NCBI GenBank assembly: GCA_947069175.1 | Contig: CAMTDV010000013.1 | Location: 29,825,857-29,889,856, forward strand | Length of the DNA stretch: 64,000 nt | Origin: Scalesia atractyloides | Lineage: Eukaryota; Streptophyta; Magnoliopsida; Asterales; Asteraceae | Direction: 5' to 3' | Shown here: piece by piece, positions 12,600 through 22,960 of the stretch | How positions within the stretch are numbered: the first letter of the stretch is position 1 | Layout: each line of letters starts with the position of its first letter | Translations under genes and position numbers: made by a program | Notes under the pieces: generated by a model | The model's input: only the letters and a program-made list of their open reading frames with translations | What the model was told of the DNA's origin: nothing | Database searches by the model: none

Positions 12600-13877
12600 T
12601 TATGCTCCAAAAGCAATAGCATGTTCTAGAGCTTCTTCGAAATAAGGCACATCTTTAACTTCAAGATAGACATAAGCTTCCACTCCAGTACCTTCAGCGT
12701 CATCAATCATATACCTCAATTGTTGAACCGGTGTGATACTAGGGGCTACCCAAATGGGTTTTCCGAAACCAAAGTCTACTTCATAAAAAGGAAACTTACA
12801 CCAACTAGATGTGAAGACAACATTGGTAGATTCACTAATTTTGGTCATGCTTGACATTATTGAATTCAAAACCATCGCTTGTCCTTCTTCGCAGTCATGG
12901 TGCCCCTTTGAGTAGTTAGTTACAGTTTTCTTGACAGAGTCAGTTAAACGGTCCGCCAGTTCTTCAGTTCTTTCAAGAGTTCTACATTTGGTTGTACATA
13001 ACCCAAAAAGATTCCCACAAGAAGTTTTGGGTATTAAGGATGCCATTTTCCCCCTCAAGTTTGTTGCCTGAATGAGTATAGAATCTCTTTGATGATTGTG
13101 TTTTGCTAGATCAACACTCATAAAAGTTTTCCAAATGATTGCTGATACCAATTGTACCTTTGACCATTGGTTGGTGCTATTTGTTCCCTTTGCTTTCATC
13201 TTTGATAATGCACTCCACTGAATGAAAGCTTCTTTTTTGTTCATCTCAATGTTTATAATTGAAAATGGAATAGAACTTAATCCACGGCCAGGAAACAATA
13301 TGGATGAATTAAAACCAGGCCCTTTGAATTCAAACTCATTTTCTTCACGATTCGTTACAGCCCATTCGTTTACGAATGTGCATAGAGTGGAAGTATCGAC
13401 AATCTTATGTGTAGAATTTACACCAATTGCCACACCTCCACATATAAAGGTGGTTACTTGAGTTGCAAGTAATGGGTCACTTTGTTGACGAGCAACCCCT
13501 ATCTTGGATGGAATGAATTCATCAATGAACTTAACGTTTTCTTCGGAGACAAGAAAATCTTGGAGTTTGATAGTAACTTTGGCGTGTATAAACTCAACAC
13601 CTTGGTCTTTGCAATCAACACTATGAGTTTCTTCAACATATCTACCCGCAAGAGGGTAGAGTCGTGTTAAAAATTTTCCAAGCGATTTTTTAAGTTGCGC
13701 AAAAAAGTTGGGGTTGTGATTGCTATTAGCGGCAAAGAATAGAACAACGCCAACATCAAGGTCATGAAACAACTCATCGATGAAGCCTAACTTGTAGTGA
13801 GAGAGTGTAGGAAGAGTTTGAACAGAGGGTTTTATTAATTTGCTGGATTGTTTTTCAATCTTTATTGCCATCGCCAT
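12600..13877 (-). CDS. BAHD-family acyltransferase (vinorine synthase-like)
   Basis: This single-exon gene encodes 425 residues, a little short of the usual 430-460 for the family. BAHD enzymes are cytosolic and transfer an acyl group from acyl-CoA to an alcohol or amine of a specialised metabolite. The catalytic HXXXD motif is HKIVD at residues 157-161, where the histidine acts as the general base. The structural DFGWG motif appears as DFGFG at 368-372, with Trp replaced by Phe. Other family marks are YPLAGR (74-79), the NLRGKM segment (273-278) and the SSWCKFPFYEVDFG run before DFGFG. The start was chosen because MAMAIKIEKQS fits the usual family N-terminus and a TATA box lies 47 bases upstream. 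The frame has no stops and looks functional. The overall pattern resembles the vinorine synthase/alcohol acetyltransferase clade. The substrate cannot be read from sequence. It has no partner genes in the window. Confidence 0.95.
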   Translation of the reverse strand: MAMAIKIEKQSSKLIKPSVQTLPTLSHYKLGFIDELFHDLDVGVVLFFAANSNHNPNFFAQLKKSLGKFLTRLYPLAGRYVEETHSVDCKDQGVEFIHAKVTIKLQDFLVSEENVKFIDEFIPSKIGVARQQSDPLLATQVTTFICGGVAIGVNSTHKIVDTSTLCTFVNEWAVTNREENEFEFKGPGFNSSILFPGRGLSSIPFSIINIEMNKKEAFIQWSALSKMKAKGTNSTNQWSKVQLVSAIIWKTFMSVDLAKHNHQRDSILIQATNLRGKMASLIPKTSCGNLFGLCTTKCRTLERTEELADRLTDSVKKTVTNYSKGHHDCEEGQAMVLNSIMSSMTKISESTNVVFTSSWCKFPFYEVDFGFGKPIWVAPSITPVQQLRYMIDDAEGTGVEAYVYLEVKDVPYFEEALEHAIAFGA

Positions 13878-13923
13878 TGATGAAAACTAATGATTGATGC
13901 ATTCATTCTTTCTTGTAACCTGC

Positions 13924-13931
13924 TATTTATA
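13924..13931 (-). promoter_or_regulatory. TATA box of the BAHD gene
   Basis: TATAAATA on the minus strand, 47 bases before the ATG at 13,877. Transcription would start at roughly 13,895-13,900, giving a 5' leader of only about 20 bases. Confidence 0.65.
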
Positions 13932-14172
13932 ACGTAATACTTCACCTTGTACCATGCAAACCTAGAACAACATTGGATAATATCTTTATTTAAAGAGCCA
14001 CATGCATAAGCCCTTAATATAAAAAGTAATGACGATTTGTCACCATTCTTTCCTTTTCAATAATTATCATGGAAACCTTCTAGGGAGGAGCTTACTGGAA
14101 ACCGGGGTGCACCTATCCCCTAAATGTTTTAGTTAGAAATGTAAAATTTCTGATTTTTCGTCACAAATTTTA

Positions 14173-14312
14173 AATTATAAAGGATCTCCTCACCCCAATT
14201 ATTTTGCCTAAATATTTATACAAGTTAAATTGGGTCTATAATATTATAAAGGATCTCCCCACCCCAATTATTTGGCCTAAATATTTATACAATGTATAAA
14301 TTGGGTCCATGA
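14173..14312 (+). repeat. Tandem duplication, about 70-bp unit
   Basis: Two copies contain attataaaggatctcc, accccaattatttt/ggcctaaatatttataca and aattgggtc. They lie upstream of the BAHD gene. Confidence 0.85.
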
Positions 14313-14479
14313 TTTTCAATCCCCCCTTCGGAACTTTTGGTCAAACTTCGTCACTGCTTCTAGAATATCACATAATTTCTTTTTTTTGGTAACATCACAT
14401 AATTTCTTTATGTAGAAAGCCACTTGCATATGATATGACCTTACTGTAAACAGTAATGAGGGTTTGTTATAATTCCGTC

Positions 14480-14815
14480 GTCCTGTTAATTCCAATCGAC
14501 TCATGAGTTATTTTATTTTATTTTTTTAGATAATTTTTTTTTATATCGATAACCACATGCATATGCCACTTTCATGTTAATGAGACGATGATCTTAATGT
14601 AAGAAATTGGCTTGAATCACCAGGCAAAAAGTGTGAGTGTGGTTCATAGGTTTAACACCAAATTAACCAATTGGTTACTCCGGTACCAAACCCATACTAG
14701 ACTGCGGTCTAGTTATTAATTTTTGTAGTTTTCAGTTTTTTCGACTATATATGGTTTGATGATCAGGTTAATTTTGGAGACTAGCACAACGCTAAGAAAG
14801 CTGCATATTAAATAT
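14480..14815 (+). repeat. Upstream duplication, copy 1
   Basis: This shares about 310 bp with 15,536-15,865: ttaattccaat, aaccacatgcatatgccactt, aatgtaagaaatt, gcttgaatcac, gtgtggttcatagg and ctaagaaagctgc. Its 'ccacatgcata' core also resembles 13,995-14,035 in the BAHD promoter and 14,412-14,475. It may be promoter-derived sequence left by lost gene copies. Confidence 0.8.
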
Positions 14816-15035
14816 TTTGGACACCAATAATAGTATTTATATACGTGTTGTATAAAAAATTACTTGAGTTTGTGTTCCACGTTGTGAAAGCTTCACAATG
14901 AATCAAACTATGTATAAAATGAAGCTAATATGGATTGAGCTTTGTCAACTTGTCCCGCATAGATGGGATCACAAAAGTTGAAGTGGTTTATAAAGAGGAG
15001 CACTCCTTTAGTATTTTTTTCTTAAAGGCAAACAC

Positions 15036-15389
15036 AATACGCTGAGCTCGCACATGTGCGTGTGGTGTGGTTGACCATCGCAATGTGGCGTTTTGATGGC
15101 GTAGTTTGTACTTCGCTCGCATGAGAGCAACCTTATATATTTTTACCATGAGCACATGATGAGGTACATAGTGGGTGGTAGCTCCGCTATGGCGCACCCT
15201 CGTGTGGCATAGGTGAACTCTCACACGTACGTGTGGCGTGGGCGACCGGCTCAATGTGGCATTTTGATGGCGTAGTTTGTAGTTCGCTCGCTTGAGAGCA
15301 ACCTTTATATTTTTGACCATGAGCACATGATGAGGTACATAGCGGGTGGTAGCTCCGCTATGGCGCACCCTCGGGTGGCATAGGTGCAT
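15036..15389 (-). repeat. Two tandem repeats of about 173 bp
   Basis: The units share gatggcgtagtttgta, gcatgatgaggtacata-type sequence and ggtggtagctccgctatggc. Because the unit is nearly open, an apparent 133-residue frame (14,988-15,389, minus) with an internal repeat appears. It has no recognisable domain and I do not consider it a gene. Confidence 0.85.
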
Positions 15390-15535
15390 GACGACTCCGG
15401 TATGACATGGTCCAAGGCTATGTGTCCGCGCGGGTTCGAGTGTAGTGCGCGCAGCAGGCTGCGGCGCGAATGGCAGACTCCATACTGTGTGATGTGAGGT
15501 CTATGTAGCGCGATGCACGGACTGACAACTCTGAT

Positions 15536-15865
15536 AATTTCTGGTTAATTCCAATGAATTCCATGAGTTATTATTATTTTTTTTTAAATTGGATAACTTT
15601 TTATATAGAGAACCACATGCATATGCCACTTTGATGCTAATGAAACGAAGACCATAATGTAAGAAATTTGCTTGAATCACAAGGCAAAAAGTTTGAGTGT
15701 GGTTCATAGGGTGAACAGAACATCAAATTAATGGGTTCTTCAGACCAGTAACGGTCTGGTTATTATTTTTCGGGGTTTTCAGTTTTTTCAAATGTATATG
15801 ATTTGATTGTTGGGTTGATTTTGGGCTCCAGAACATCCCTAAGAAAGCTGCCTATAAGAAAATCT
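15536..15865 (+). repeat. Upstream duplication, copy 2
   Basis: Direct repeat of 14,480-14,815, about 1,050 bp away and about 80 percent identical by eye. The tandem repeats at 15,036-15,389 lie between the two copies. No LTR-type ends (TG...CA) were found at the borders. Confidence 0.8.
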
Positions 15866-16049
15866 TTGGGAAGTTGACATATTATATTTCTTTATCAACC
15901 ATACCAATATTTCTTTATCACGAGGGTATATTGTTTTGTAATAAAAAAGTTTAATAGATCATATTATAGAAACATAAATACTAGAATGGTCTTTATGAGT
16001 GTATCCTCGAAGCACCTAGAACCGTCATAAGTGTCAATTAGTTTTTTCT

Positions 16050-16185
16050 AACTTTTTTCGTTAATAATTTAACTTCCGTTTTGCTTCCTATAGTTTATTC
16101 ATTTAACGATTTTATCCCAATGGTTTAAAAAGTGTTATTTTTCTCCTTAATCTTTATAACTCATCACAACTTTACTCCCTGTTCA
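16050..16185 (-). repeat. Dispersed repeat, also at 35,393-35,508 (inverted)
   Basis: Read on the minus strand it shares agttataaagat, gga(g)aaaat-acactt, aaaccatt and agcaaaacg-aagttaa with the plus strand at 35,393-35,508. It is probably a fragment of a small DNA transposon family. Confidence 0.6.
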
Positions 16186-16292
16186 ACTTTACTCCATCCA
16201 AAATATATATTAACTAGATAGGTATTTTGGTAATTTTACAGATAAATAAATACAATTTAGTAAATTTACATGTAAAGATATATTATATAAAA

Positions 16293-16317
16293 CTAATCAT
16301 TTACCCGCGTGATGCGG
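16293..16317 (-). promoter_or_regulatory. Candidate Helitron 3' end with stem-loop
   Basis: On the minus strand a short hairpin (CCGC-ATCAC-GCGG) is followed by 8 bases and then TTAG next to a T. Canonical Helitrons end in a GC-rich hairpin about 10-12 bases before CTRR and insert at A/T. One base differs from CTAG here, and the loop and spacing fit. Confidence 0.5.
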
Positions 16318-16813
16318 CTGGAGTGACGATTTACAATAGGATACTCGTTTACCGTAATTTATTAGTCGTCTCGTGATACATTGTATAGTACTTAAGTTAG
16401 TTTTCTTATTCGTGATATGTTGGCACATGTATTTCTGTTAGTTTATCAATTCTTTGGCGATATACTTTTCCTTATTTTTTAGTTATAGCTTCGGCGTGAT
16501 CGATATACAAGAAGAGTACAAAACAAGGAAGTAGATGTAATTAAAAACAAGAAGAGTACAATACAAGCAAGTAGCTGGACAAAACACCAACAGGGAGTCT
16601 CTTGTATCTCTTCCTGTTTTACCAATACACCAGTTTGCTCATGAATTTCTTGTACCTTCTCCTCTATTGTACCAAATTTCGACACATAAAAAAACAATGC
16701 TAGACGCTTACAGGTGTTTTAAAAAAGTAAATTCTGGAAGCAATTAAGACACAAAATCTACTAACTTACATTCGTTTTGATACGAATGCGGTTCATTAAT
16801 CCCGCAACACGTC

Positions 16814-18159
16814 CTAGTAAACAACATTTGATGTGTAAACTCCGCGTTGTTTAAAATCTTTGGCGAGATGTACCAACACCTTCATATTTTGTCTTGAAAT
16901 GTCTCTTGATAACGCCACATAAAGTTTTTCATGTGAAAATACAGAATCCAGTAAATAAACACCAACGTGCGGAATTGTTTGACCTTGAGCTTTATTAATT
17001 GTCATGGAAAAGCTTAGTGGAATTGGAAATTGTTTTCTTTTCAGCTTGAATGGGAACATGTGATCTTTAGGAAGGGTTAGAGGGATTCTTGGCAAAAATA
17101 CTCCTTTACCGGCATGTTGACCGACTGCAATTTCTGCATCAATAACATTTCGCATGAAGCCTTTACATATCAACCGCGTGCCAGTACACAGGCCATATGA
17201 TGGATCGATATTCCGTAACAATATTATTGGGCATCCAATTTTTAAATGAAGCTTATGAGGCGGCAAACCACTAACATTTAGCGAGTTTAAGAACTCGATC
17301 GGATAGAAGTTGTGCTGATCTTCTTCAGCTTCGTCAAAACTATAATACACTTTTTCCGCCCCTTGAAAATGTCAATCATTTGGTTATTAATCTCGTCAAC
17401 ACTCTCATTTTTAGTAGACAATATTGCTGTAGAGATTATATAATCTGAAGAATATACATAATCTTCAATTGATGGAAATATGACATTGATCAATTCTTTT
17501 ATAGAGTTTTCTCTATTAGTTGCACTGAACAGTAATGTCATCTGGTATGCAGATTCCTTCGATTGGTTCTTCAGTTCCATCGCCGACTTTTAAAAGAAAT
17601 TCAGAAAACCATGGATCTTTCAACGCTTTCATATTTATGGTCAACCGCATCTGTCTAGTCAAAGACCAAAGAGGTGCATTCATAGGCTAGAGTCTACAGT
17701 ATGTGCTCGAGTGCCACGTTTAATAACCGGCAACACATGTCTGAAGTCACCTCCCATAACCATTATCTTCCCAACAAATGGGAAACTAACACCTATAATG
17801 TCCTGCAATGTATGATCAATTGCCTCTATCGCCTGTCGTTTAGCCATCGACGCTTCATCCCATATGATTATTTTGGCAGACCGAATTAGTGTAGCGGCCC
17901 CGCTCTGTTTTTTGATATTGCACATTGAATTATTTTGAAGATTAATAGGAATCTTGAATCTCGAGTGAGCCGTTCTACCTCCTGACATATTATTAGCCGC
18001 ATCACCTGATGAAGCTGTTGCGAGAGCAATAAGACCAAGTGACCGAATTTCAGCAAGTAAGGCATTGTACAAAAATGTTTTTCCAGTTCCACCCGGACAA
18101 TCAATAAAGAAGAAGCATGGAAGATCATTATCAACATGCATCATGATCTCATCAAACAC
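16814..18159 (-). pseudogene. Helitron PIF1-like helicase domain, broken
   Basis: Three collinear minus-strand pieces are visible. The first (18,159-17,680) has Walker A GGTGKT in IDCPGGTGKTFLYNALLA, Walker B IIWDEASMA, and motif III GGDFRHVLPVI. The second (17,580-17,287) reads STKNESVDEINNQMI. The third (17,350-16,814) has CPIILLRNIDPSYGLCTGTRL, then INKAQGQTIPHVGVYL and LYVALSR, the C-terminal helicase motifs that contact DNA and ATP. A frameshift near 17,350 joins the last two, and a stop region at 17,580-17,680 separates the first. The catalytic residues themselves look intact. The domain would unwind DNA behind the Rep nick. Confidence 0.9.
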
Positions 18160-18682
18160 ATTTTTTTGTCCGGATTAAGTGAATCTTTGGCACTCAAGTG
18201 TTAGGTTCCAAAACAATCCCATACTCCTCTTGTAACTCACAATAACTTACATCCTGTTAGTTAACATCATCTATTATCTTAGGAAGGTCGAATTCATTGA
18301 TATTTTTACCCATGGATTGTAGAAAGACAATAATTTTGGTAAGAACCATATTTTGAACTCGTTCGATACTATGACAATGTAACCGATGATATTCAGAAAG
18401 TGAATTAAAGTGGTTCTTCCATAACTTTCGAATATCTCCATGTTGGAAAAAAAATCATTATGGTCACAAATAACCTTCTAAGAGCATTGGGAAACTGGAA
18501 TATAGAGGCTTCTTCGAGACATTGTGATAGATATTCATCGTTTTCTATTAAGCCTAACTCAAGAGCTACTTTCGAAATGTCTCACACCTTTAACGATTAA
18601 CTGTGCAAAGATGTTCAAAAGAAGTAGGCCCTTTGACATTTGAAAAAAGTAGGCGTAATAGTACCTTTCTCCTTCGGCTGGA

Positions 18683-20445
18683 TTAGCTTACCCTTTCTCC
18701 TTCGGCTGGATTAGCGGAAACGATACGACCCTTTGTTTTTTTTACCGAAACGACGATTCCAATGGCGTGTGATTCCATTCCATGTGAAGTGTTTTGGAAA
18801 ATCTTTATACAAATATACCCTTGCTGTTTCATCGATTTTATTTTTCTCAAAAAATGTTGTTCCCATGGTTCTCTTATCCCTTTCCCTATCAACAGCATTA
18901 TCTCAAAATCTCTAAATCTAACCATCCGATTATTTAGATGAAGTTGTAAGGATAGAACAGAAGGAATGATTTGAGAAAGAGTGAAGGAAAAAATGCGCCA
19001 CATAGCCTCTTGGGGCGATATGTAGCGTGCATCCTGAAATCTCTTTATCTCATTAATAACAACCCATTGCTCACTTTGATCAACTTGAATAACCTGTTTG
19101 TCATGTCCTTTATAAACATATTTGAAAAGATATTTCACAGATTTTATACTTGAGCAAACTTCAACATTGATGTGGCAGTTAAACATCATCAAAAGCCTTG
19201 GGTTATATGGGACCACCCATCTATTATCAAGTGTTTTTCCTCGTACGTCCACTTCTATTCCGGTGTCTCTCCTTCAGTACAACAGATATGCATCTTCTCC
19301 TTGTGTTGTCTCTTCATTAAATTGTCTAGGATAGCAAAAGACAAATTTTAGGATCACCCTCATACAAGGACTGCTTAATCGTAAACCGCCGCAAGGGCCG
19401 TGAATCATGTGCTTCACAACAATCTCATGCAATTTGGGATGTCTTAGTTTGTTAGGAATCTCAGCACACACAACCTTATCATAATGGTCCGGTTATTGAT
19501 TTTGTGTTGCGGGTACATGATAAGGAGAAAATGTGCGTGCGCAAACCACGCTTTTGAAATTCGATGACATAAAGTATGCTTAACCCCGAGGATATGTTTC
19601 TTGAAGAGTTTTTCCTTAAGATCTTTCTAATTTAGCCGAAACACTCTTAAACAAGGTCTGGACGATCTTGTGCAGTTTGACCAACATGTAAATTATCAAT
19701 ATCTCAGGCCACTTAGGATTACACGTCATTGTAAGGAATATATCAGGCTTCCGTCATCTTGAACTAAAGTCATCGCATCTAGAAACCGACATCGCATGTC
19801 GCGAGGCCCTCCGATGAAAGATGCAGGCAACACAATTCTTTTTCCGACTCTGTTTGCATGAACCTCCCACCATTGACGCAATCCACAATACCTTGGTACA
19901 AGTCGCCCGTATCTTAGCCTGGTTCTCTCACAAAATTCTAAATGACGTCTAATCTTTATGTAAACATCTACCACAAACTGTTGTAGCAGTCTACCACCAA
20001 ACAGAAGCACGTTTTCGGTAGATCGAATCTGGAACTTGTAACAGTAGTACTCTCGCATAGCCACGGTTGTTCTACCATTCGTGTGTTAGCCTCTGAACAT
20101 GAAGATATTTTAAAAACAAACAGTTAATAAAATAAAACGCATTAGGGTATTTTTATGATCGTCACTTAAAAGAATAATAAATTGTTGGTACCTTCCATTT
20201 CTCCTTCGATGTTGTCATTGTTGCGAACCTCATCGAATCGATACTCCATGACGTGGTATGTTAGCATGCCAACCCGACTCACCATTAGGAAAAAATAAAA
20301 AGGATACGACAATGGATCAGTAACAACTGAAGTACGATGAATAGTTTGGCTATATTCAGACCTACCGTAAATAACAATACTTGTTTATAGAGTGATATTG
20401 TCATTACCTTCAACCCAAATACCAGCAACCTTATAATCGTCAACT
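18683..20445 (-). pseudogene. Helitron Rep (HUH endonuclease) region, broken
   Basis: Minus-strand pieces in order read AGIWVEGND (about 20,430), the helicase-like N-terminal domain (20,064-19,726, with RYCGLRQWWEV and RDMRCRFLDAM), FLTMTCNPKWPEI (about 19,730), EIPNKLRHPKLHEIV (19,471) and VDVRGKTLDNRWVVPYNPRL (19,252). The HUH histidine pair survives as His-Ala-His at 19,531-19,539, but a one-base change next to it shifts the frame. The tyrosine motif is present as VKYLFKYVYKGHD. This domain would nick and rejoin DNA ends. Several stops rule out function. Confidence 0.85.
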
Positions 20446-20500
20446 ATAAGTAAGTAAAATAAGCAATACTATTAAATAATTGTAATTAATATAATATTTA

Positions 20501-21016
20501 TGTTGAAGAAAGTAACAATTCAGGTGGTCAAATAAGGTCAAATAAAGTCAAACTACTGATGAGCCAACATCTGATGGAATAAAGCCAAACTCTGATGAGT
20601 TGCTAACCTCTGATAGAGTAATAACATCAGATGTTAGACAAACACATGATGATGTTGCTAACCTCTGATGGAGTAATAAATCAGATGTTAGGCAAACATG
20701 CTGTTAAAGTGGTTAGTGAGTCTGTTGAATCAGTTTTGCTGTACAACTACTGTGTGTTAGCATTTTCAAGTGTTTGCATTAGTGGTTCTGTCGGTTGATA
20801 GATTACAGACTGATACTTTTTCTATATCAAGGCATTATGTCAGTTGCTGTAAGCGTGTAGATTTAGGCGTAGGTTAAAGTGTTCTAGGATTTTATGTTCT
20901 GAATCTGTAACTTGATTTCGTTTCTTTCGTAAACATTCTTTGTATCGTGGTTTCCAATCGATAAAATCGTTGGTAGTTTGTGATCAATTGTTTATATTTC
21001 ACGGTGTTTTATAACA
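20501..21016 (+). mobile_element. Solo LTR inside the Helitron Rep gene
   Basis: Starts TGTTGAAG and ends TTATAACA (TGTT/AACA ends), with flanks ATTTA and TTTTA (4 of 5 match). It is full of CTGATG, TCAGAGG and CAGTGG words. The Rep coding sequence resumes on both sides: NRPMTSEV on the right, DDYKVAGIWVEG on the left after about 55 further non-coding bases. Related sequence occurs at 22,636-22,960, 24,490-24,600 and 30,043-30,370. Confidence 0.6.
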
Positions 21017-21044
21017 TTTTATATACCTCCGATGTCATTGGTCG

Positions 21045-22204
21045 GTTGTACACCCTTTGGTCAAGTTCAACCGAAGTATTCAAAGTGACTCTATAGTTGT
21101 CCAGAGGTCCTAGTTCCGCAAGTCTCGAAATGTATCGACATATGGGTTTGTAGAAAGAACGCGTGTTAAAATCTGAGTAATACGTCGATCAAGATTTGGC
21201 CATTGGAGTCTGAGATCTAACTCAGCATAGGATCATAAAAATACAACTGCAGGTACCTAGGGTTCCATCCCTCGAACTAATGGTTGATTTTGTGATATAT
21301 TCCTCTATGTGCTGAAAACTATATACATCGTCTCTCATATTGTTCAATGTATCATCCAAGTCACTCCCATTGAGGCAAAAGAAAAATTGGTGTTATAAGC
21401 ACGAATGTTTGCCTAAAAATATTTCCAATTTCATCTTGCGATGTGAAAAGTCGGTGCAATTCCTCTGGAATTTCTGAATTTGCTAACCAGTTTTCCCACT
21501 CATACAACAAAAGGTATCAAATTCAAATTGAAAACGTTTTGCTCCACAATCAGGACATGCACCCTGTTCTTTTAAAACATGATGCTCTCTAGGTACACGA
21601 TCGTAAACAAAGTTATATGGATCATCTTCTACGTTCTCATCTTGGAAGGAAGGTTGATCAACTACTTCACAAAATTGAGGTAAAAGTGTACGCGGTTGAA
21701 TTTGAACACCTAAAAAATCATTGTCTTAAGTAATGAAGGTTGTTAAAGATGTCAAGTTCGATAAAGAAATCATTATTAAATAAATAGAAACCTCGTGATG
21801 TTCTAGGCACGACTTCATCAATTACAGAGGGGAATGTGCTTGTCGGCGTAGACTTCATCAATCGGGGTTGTGTTGTTAAATCGCATGTCAATTTGAAATA
21901 CGCATTCCATTGTACTCCTTACGTTTCAAAGTAGAAATACTTGACGCGTTCTCATTTGTCAGTTGGGTAAATTGAGTAATATTAGTTTGTAAACTTCTTA
22001 ACAGTGTCCTTTCTGTTGATCTATTACTCATTAAAGATATTTATGAAGAACTTCGAGAGACCTCACCACTCCCAAATTTCGAGACTTGTTATTTTCTTTG
22101 CGTGCATCATAATATCTTTTGTTATACTCTTTTCATTTTTCGCTCTAGTAGATGCACTTGACCTAGAAGCATGATTAAGATGGTTTGGTTGTCCATTATT
22201 CATT
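21045..22204 (-). pseudogene. Helitron N-terminal region with zinc-finger-like motif, broken
   Basis: The likely start is MNNGQPNHLNHASRSSAST at 22,204. Further on the minus strand reads NFVYDRVPREHHVL, then GACPDCGAKRFQFE (CxxC of the usual Helitron N-terminal zinc-binding segment), IPEELHRLFTSQDE, and a piece near 21,300 reading YHKINHLVPRDGTPRYLQLYF. The last piece before the LTR is TRVLSTNPYVDTFR with LGPLDNYRVTLNTSVELD in another frame. At least two introns or indels separate the pieces. The order matches intact plant Helitron proteins. Confidence 0.8.
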
Positions 22205-22443
22205 GTAAATTAATAAAGTGTCAAATACCTTGCAAATTAAATAAAAGATAGTTCTAATAGATGATGAAATTCTGAAATTATTACAAGATTACTACACGAC
22301 ACTTAAACAGAATAACATGATTACCACAAGAAAACCTAAATTCTTAAAACATTGAAATACATAATGATAACATTAAGTGTAAGCCAAACTAAATACTTGG
22401 TGAAACGGCGATCTCCACAAACACCGCACCCTTAAAACCACGA

Positions 22444-22960
22444 AACCAAGTAACAACTGAAGTACGGCTGAATAGTTTGGCTATATTCAGACCTACCGTA
22501 AATAACAATAGTTCGTTTATACGAAGTGATATTGTCATTACCTTCAACCCAAATACCAGCAACCTATATAATCGTCAACCATAAGTACGTAAAATAAGAA
22601 ATACTATTAAATAATTGGAATTAATATAATATTTTATGTTGAAGAAAGTAAAAAAATTCAGTTGGTCAAATAAGGTAAAATAAAGTCAAACTACTGATGA
22701 GCCAACATCTGATGGAATAAAGCCAAACCTCTGATAGAGTAATAACATTAGATGTTAGACAAACACCGATGATGTTGCTAATCTCTAATGGAGTAATAAC
22801 ATCAGTTGTTAGGCAAACACTGTTGGTGGTAGACTACCACTGCTGGACAACCACTGTTGAGTATAACATCAGTGCTTGGTGAGTCAGTGGTTGAATCAGT
22901 GGTTTGGCTATACAACTACTGTTGGTGTATTAGCAGTGGTTTTTCATCAGTGGTTTTGCT
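22444..22960 (-). repeat. Partial duplicate of Helitron Rep plus inserted LTR
   Basis: 22,444-22,620 repeats 20,317-20,500 (taacaactgaagtacg, gtttggctatattcagacctaccgta, cattaccttcaacccaaatacc). It then runs straight into the same LTR start (TGTTGAAG at about 22,636). The LTR insertion therefore preceded the duplication. The copy ends within the LTR. Confidence 0.85.

Larger units (their letters stand above)
16292..22204 (-). mobile_element. Decayed autonomous Helitron
   Basis: A minus-strand Rep/helicase gene runs from about 22,204 to 16,814 with many stops and frameshifts, and a candidate 3' terminus with a stem-loop lies at 16,293-16,317. Helitrons move by rolling-circle replication using a HUH-type nicking domain fused to a PIF1-like 5'-3' helicase, and both domains are recognisable here. 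A solo LTR (20,501-21,016) interrupts the Rep part. The 5' TC end was not located; it should lie between 22,204 and about 22,443, where duplicated sequence begins. Confidence 0.85.

Noticed and set aside
14480..15865. A small LTR element (TRIM) bounded by the two 310-bp direct repeats
   Set aside because: The repeat ends lack TG...CA, there is no primer-binding site or polypurine tract, and no target duplication.
20445..21032. A spliced intron of the Helitron gene containing the solo LTR
   Set aside because: In the only frame that joins EV to DDYKV, the borders do not give GT...AG, so insertion with extra bases is simpler.
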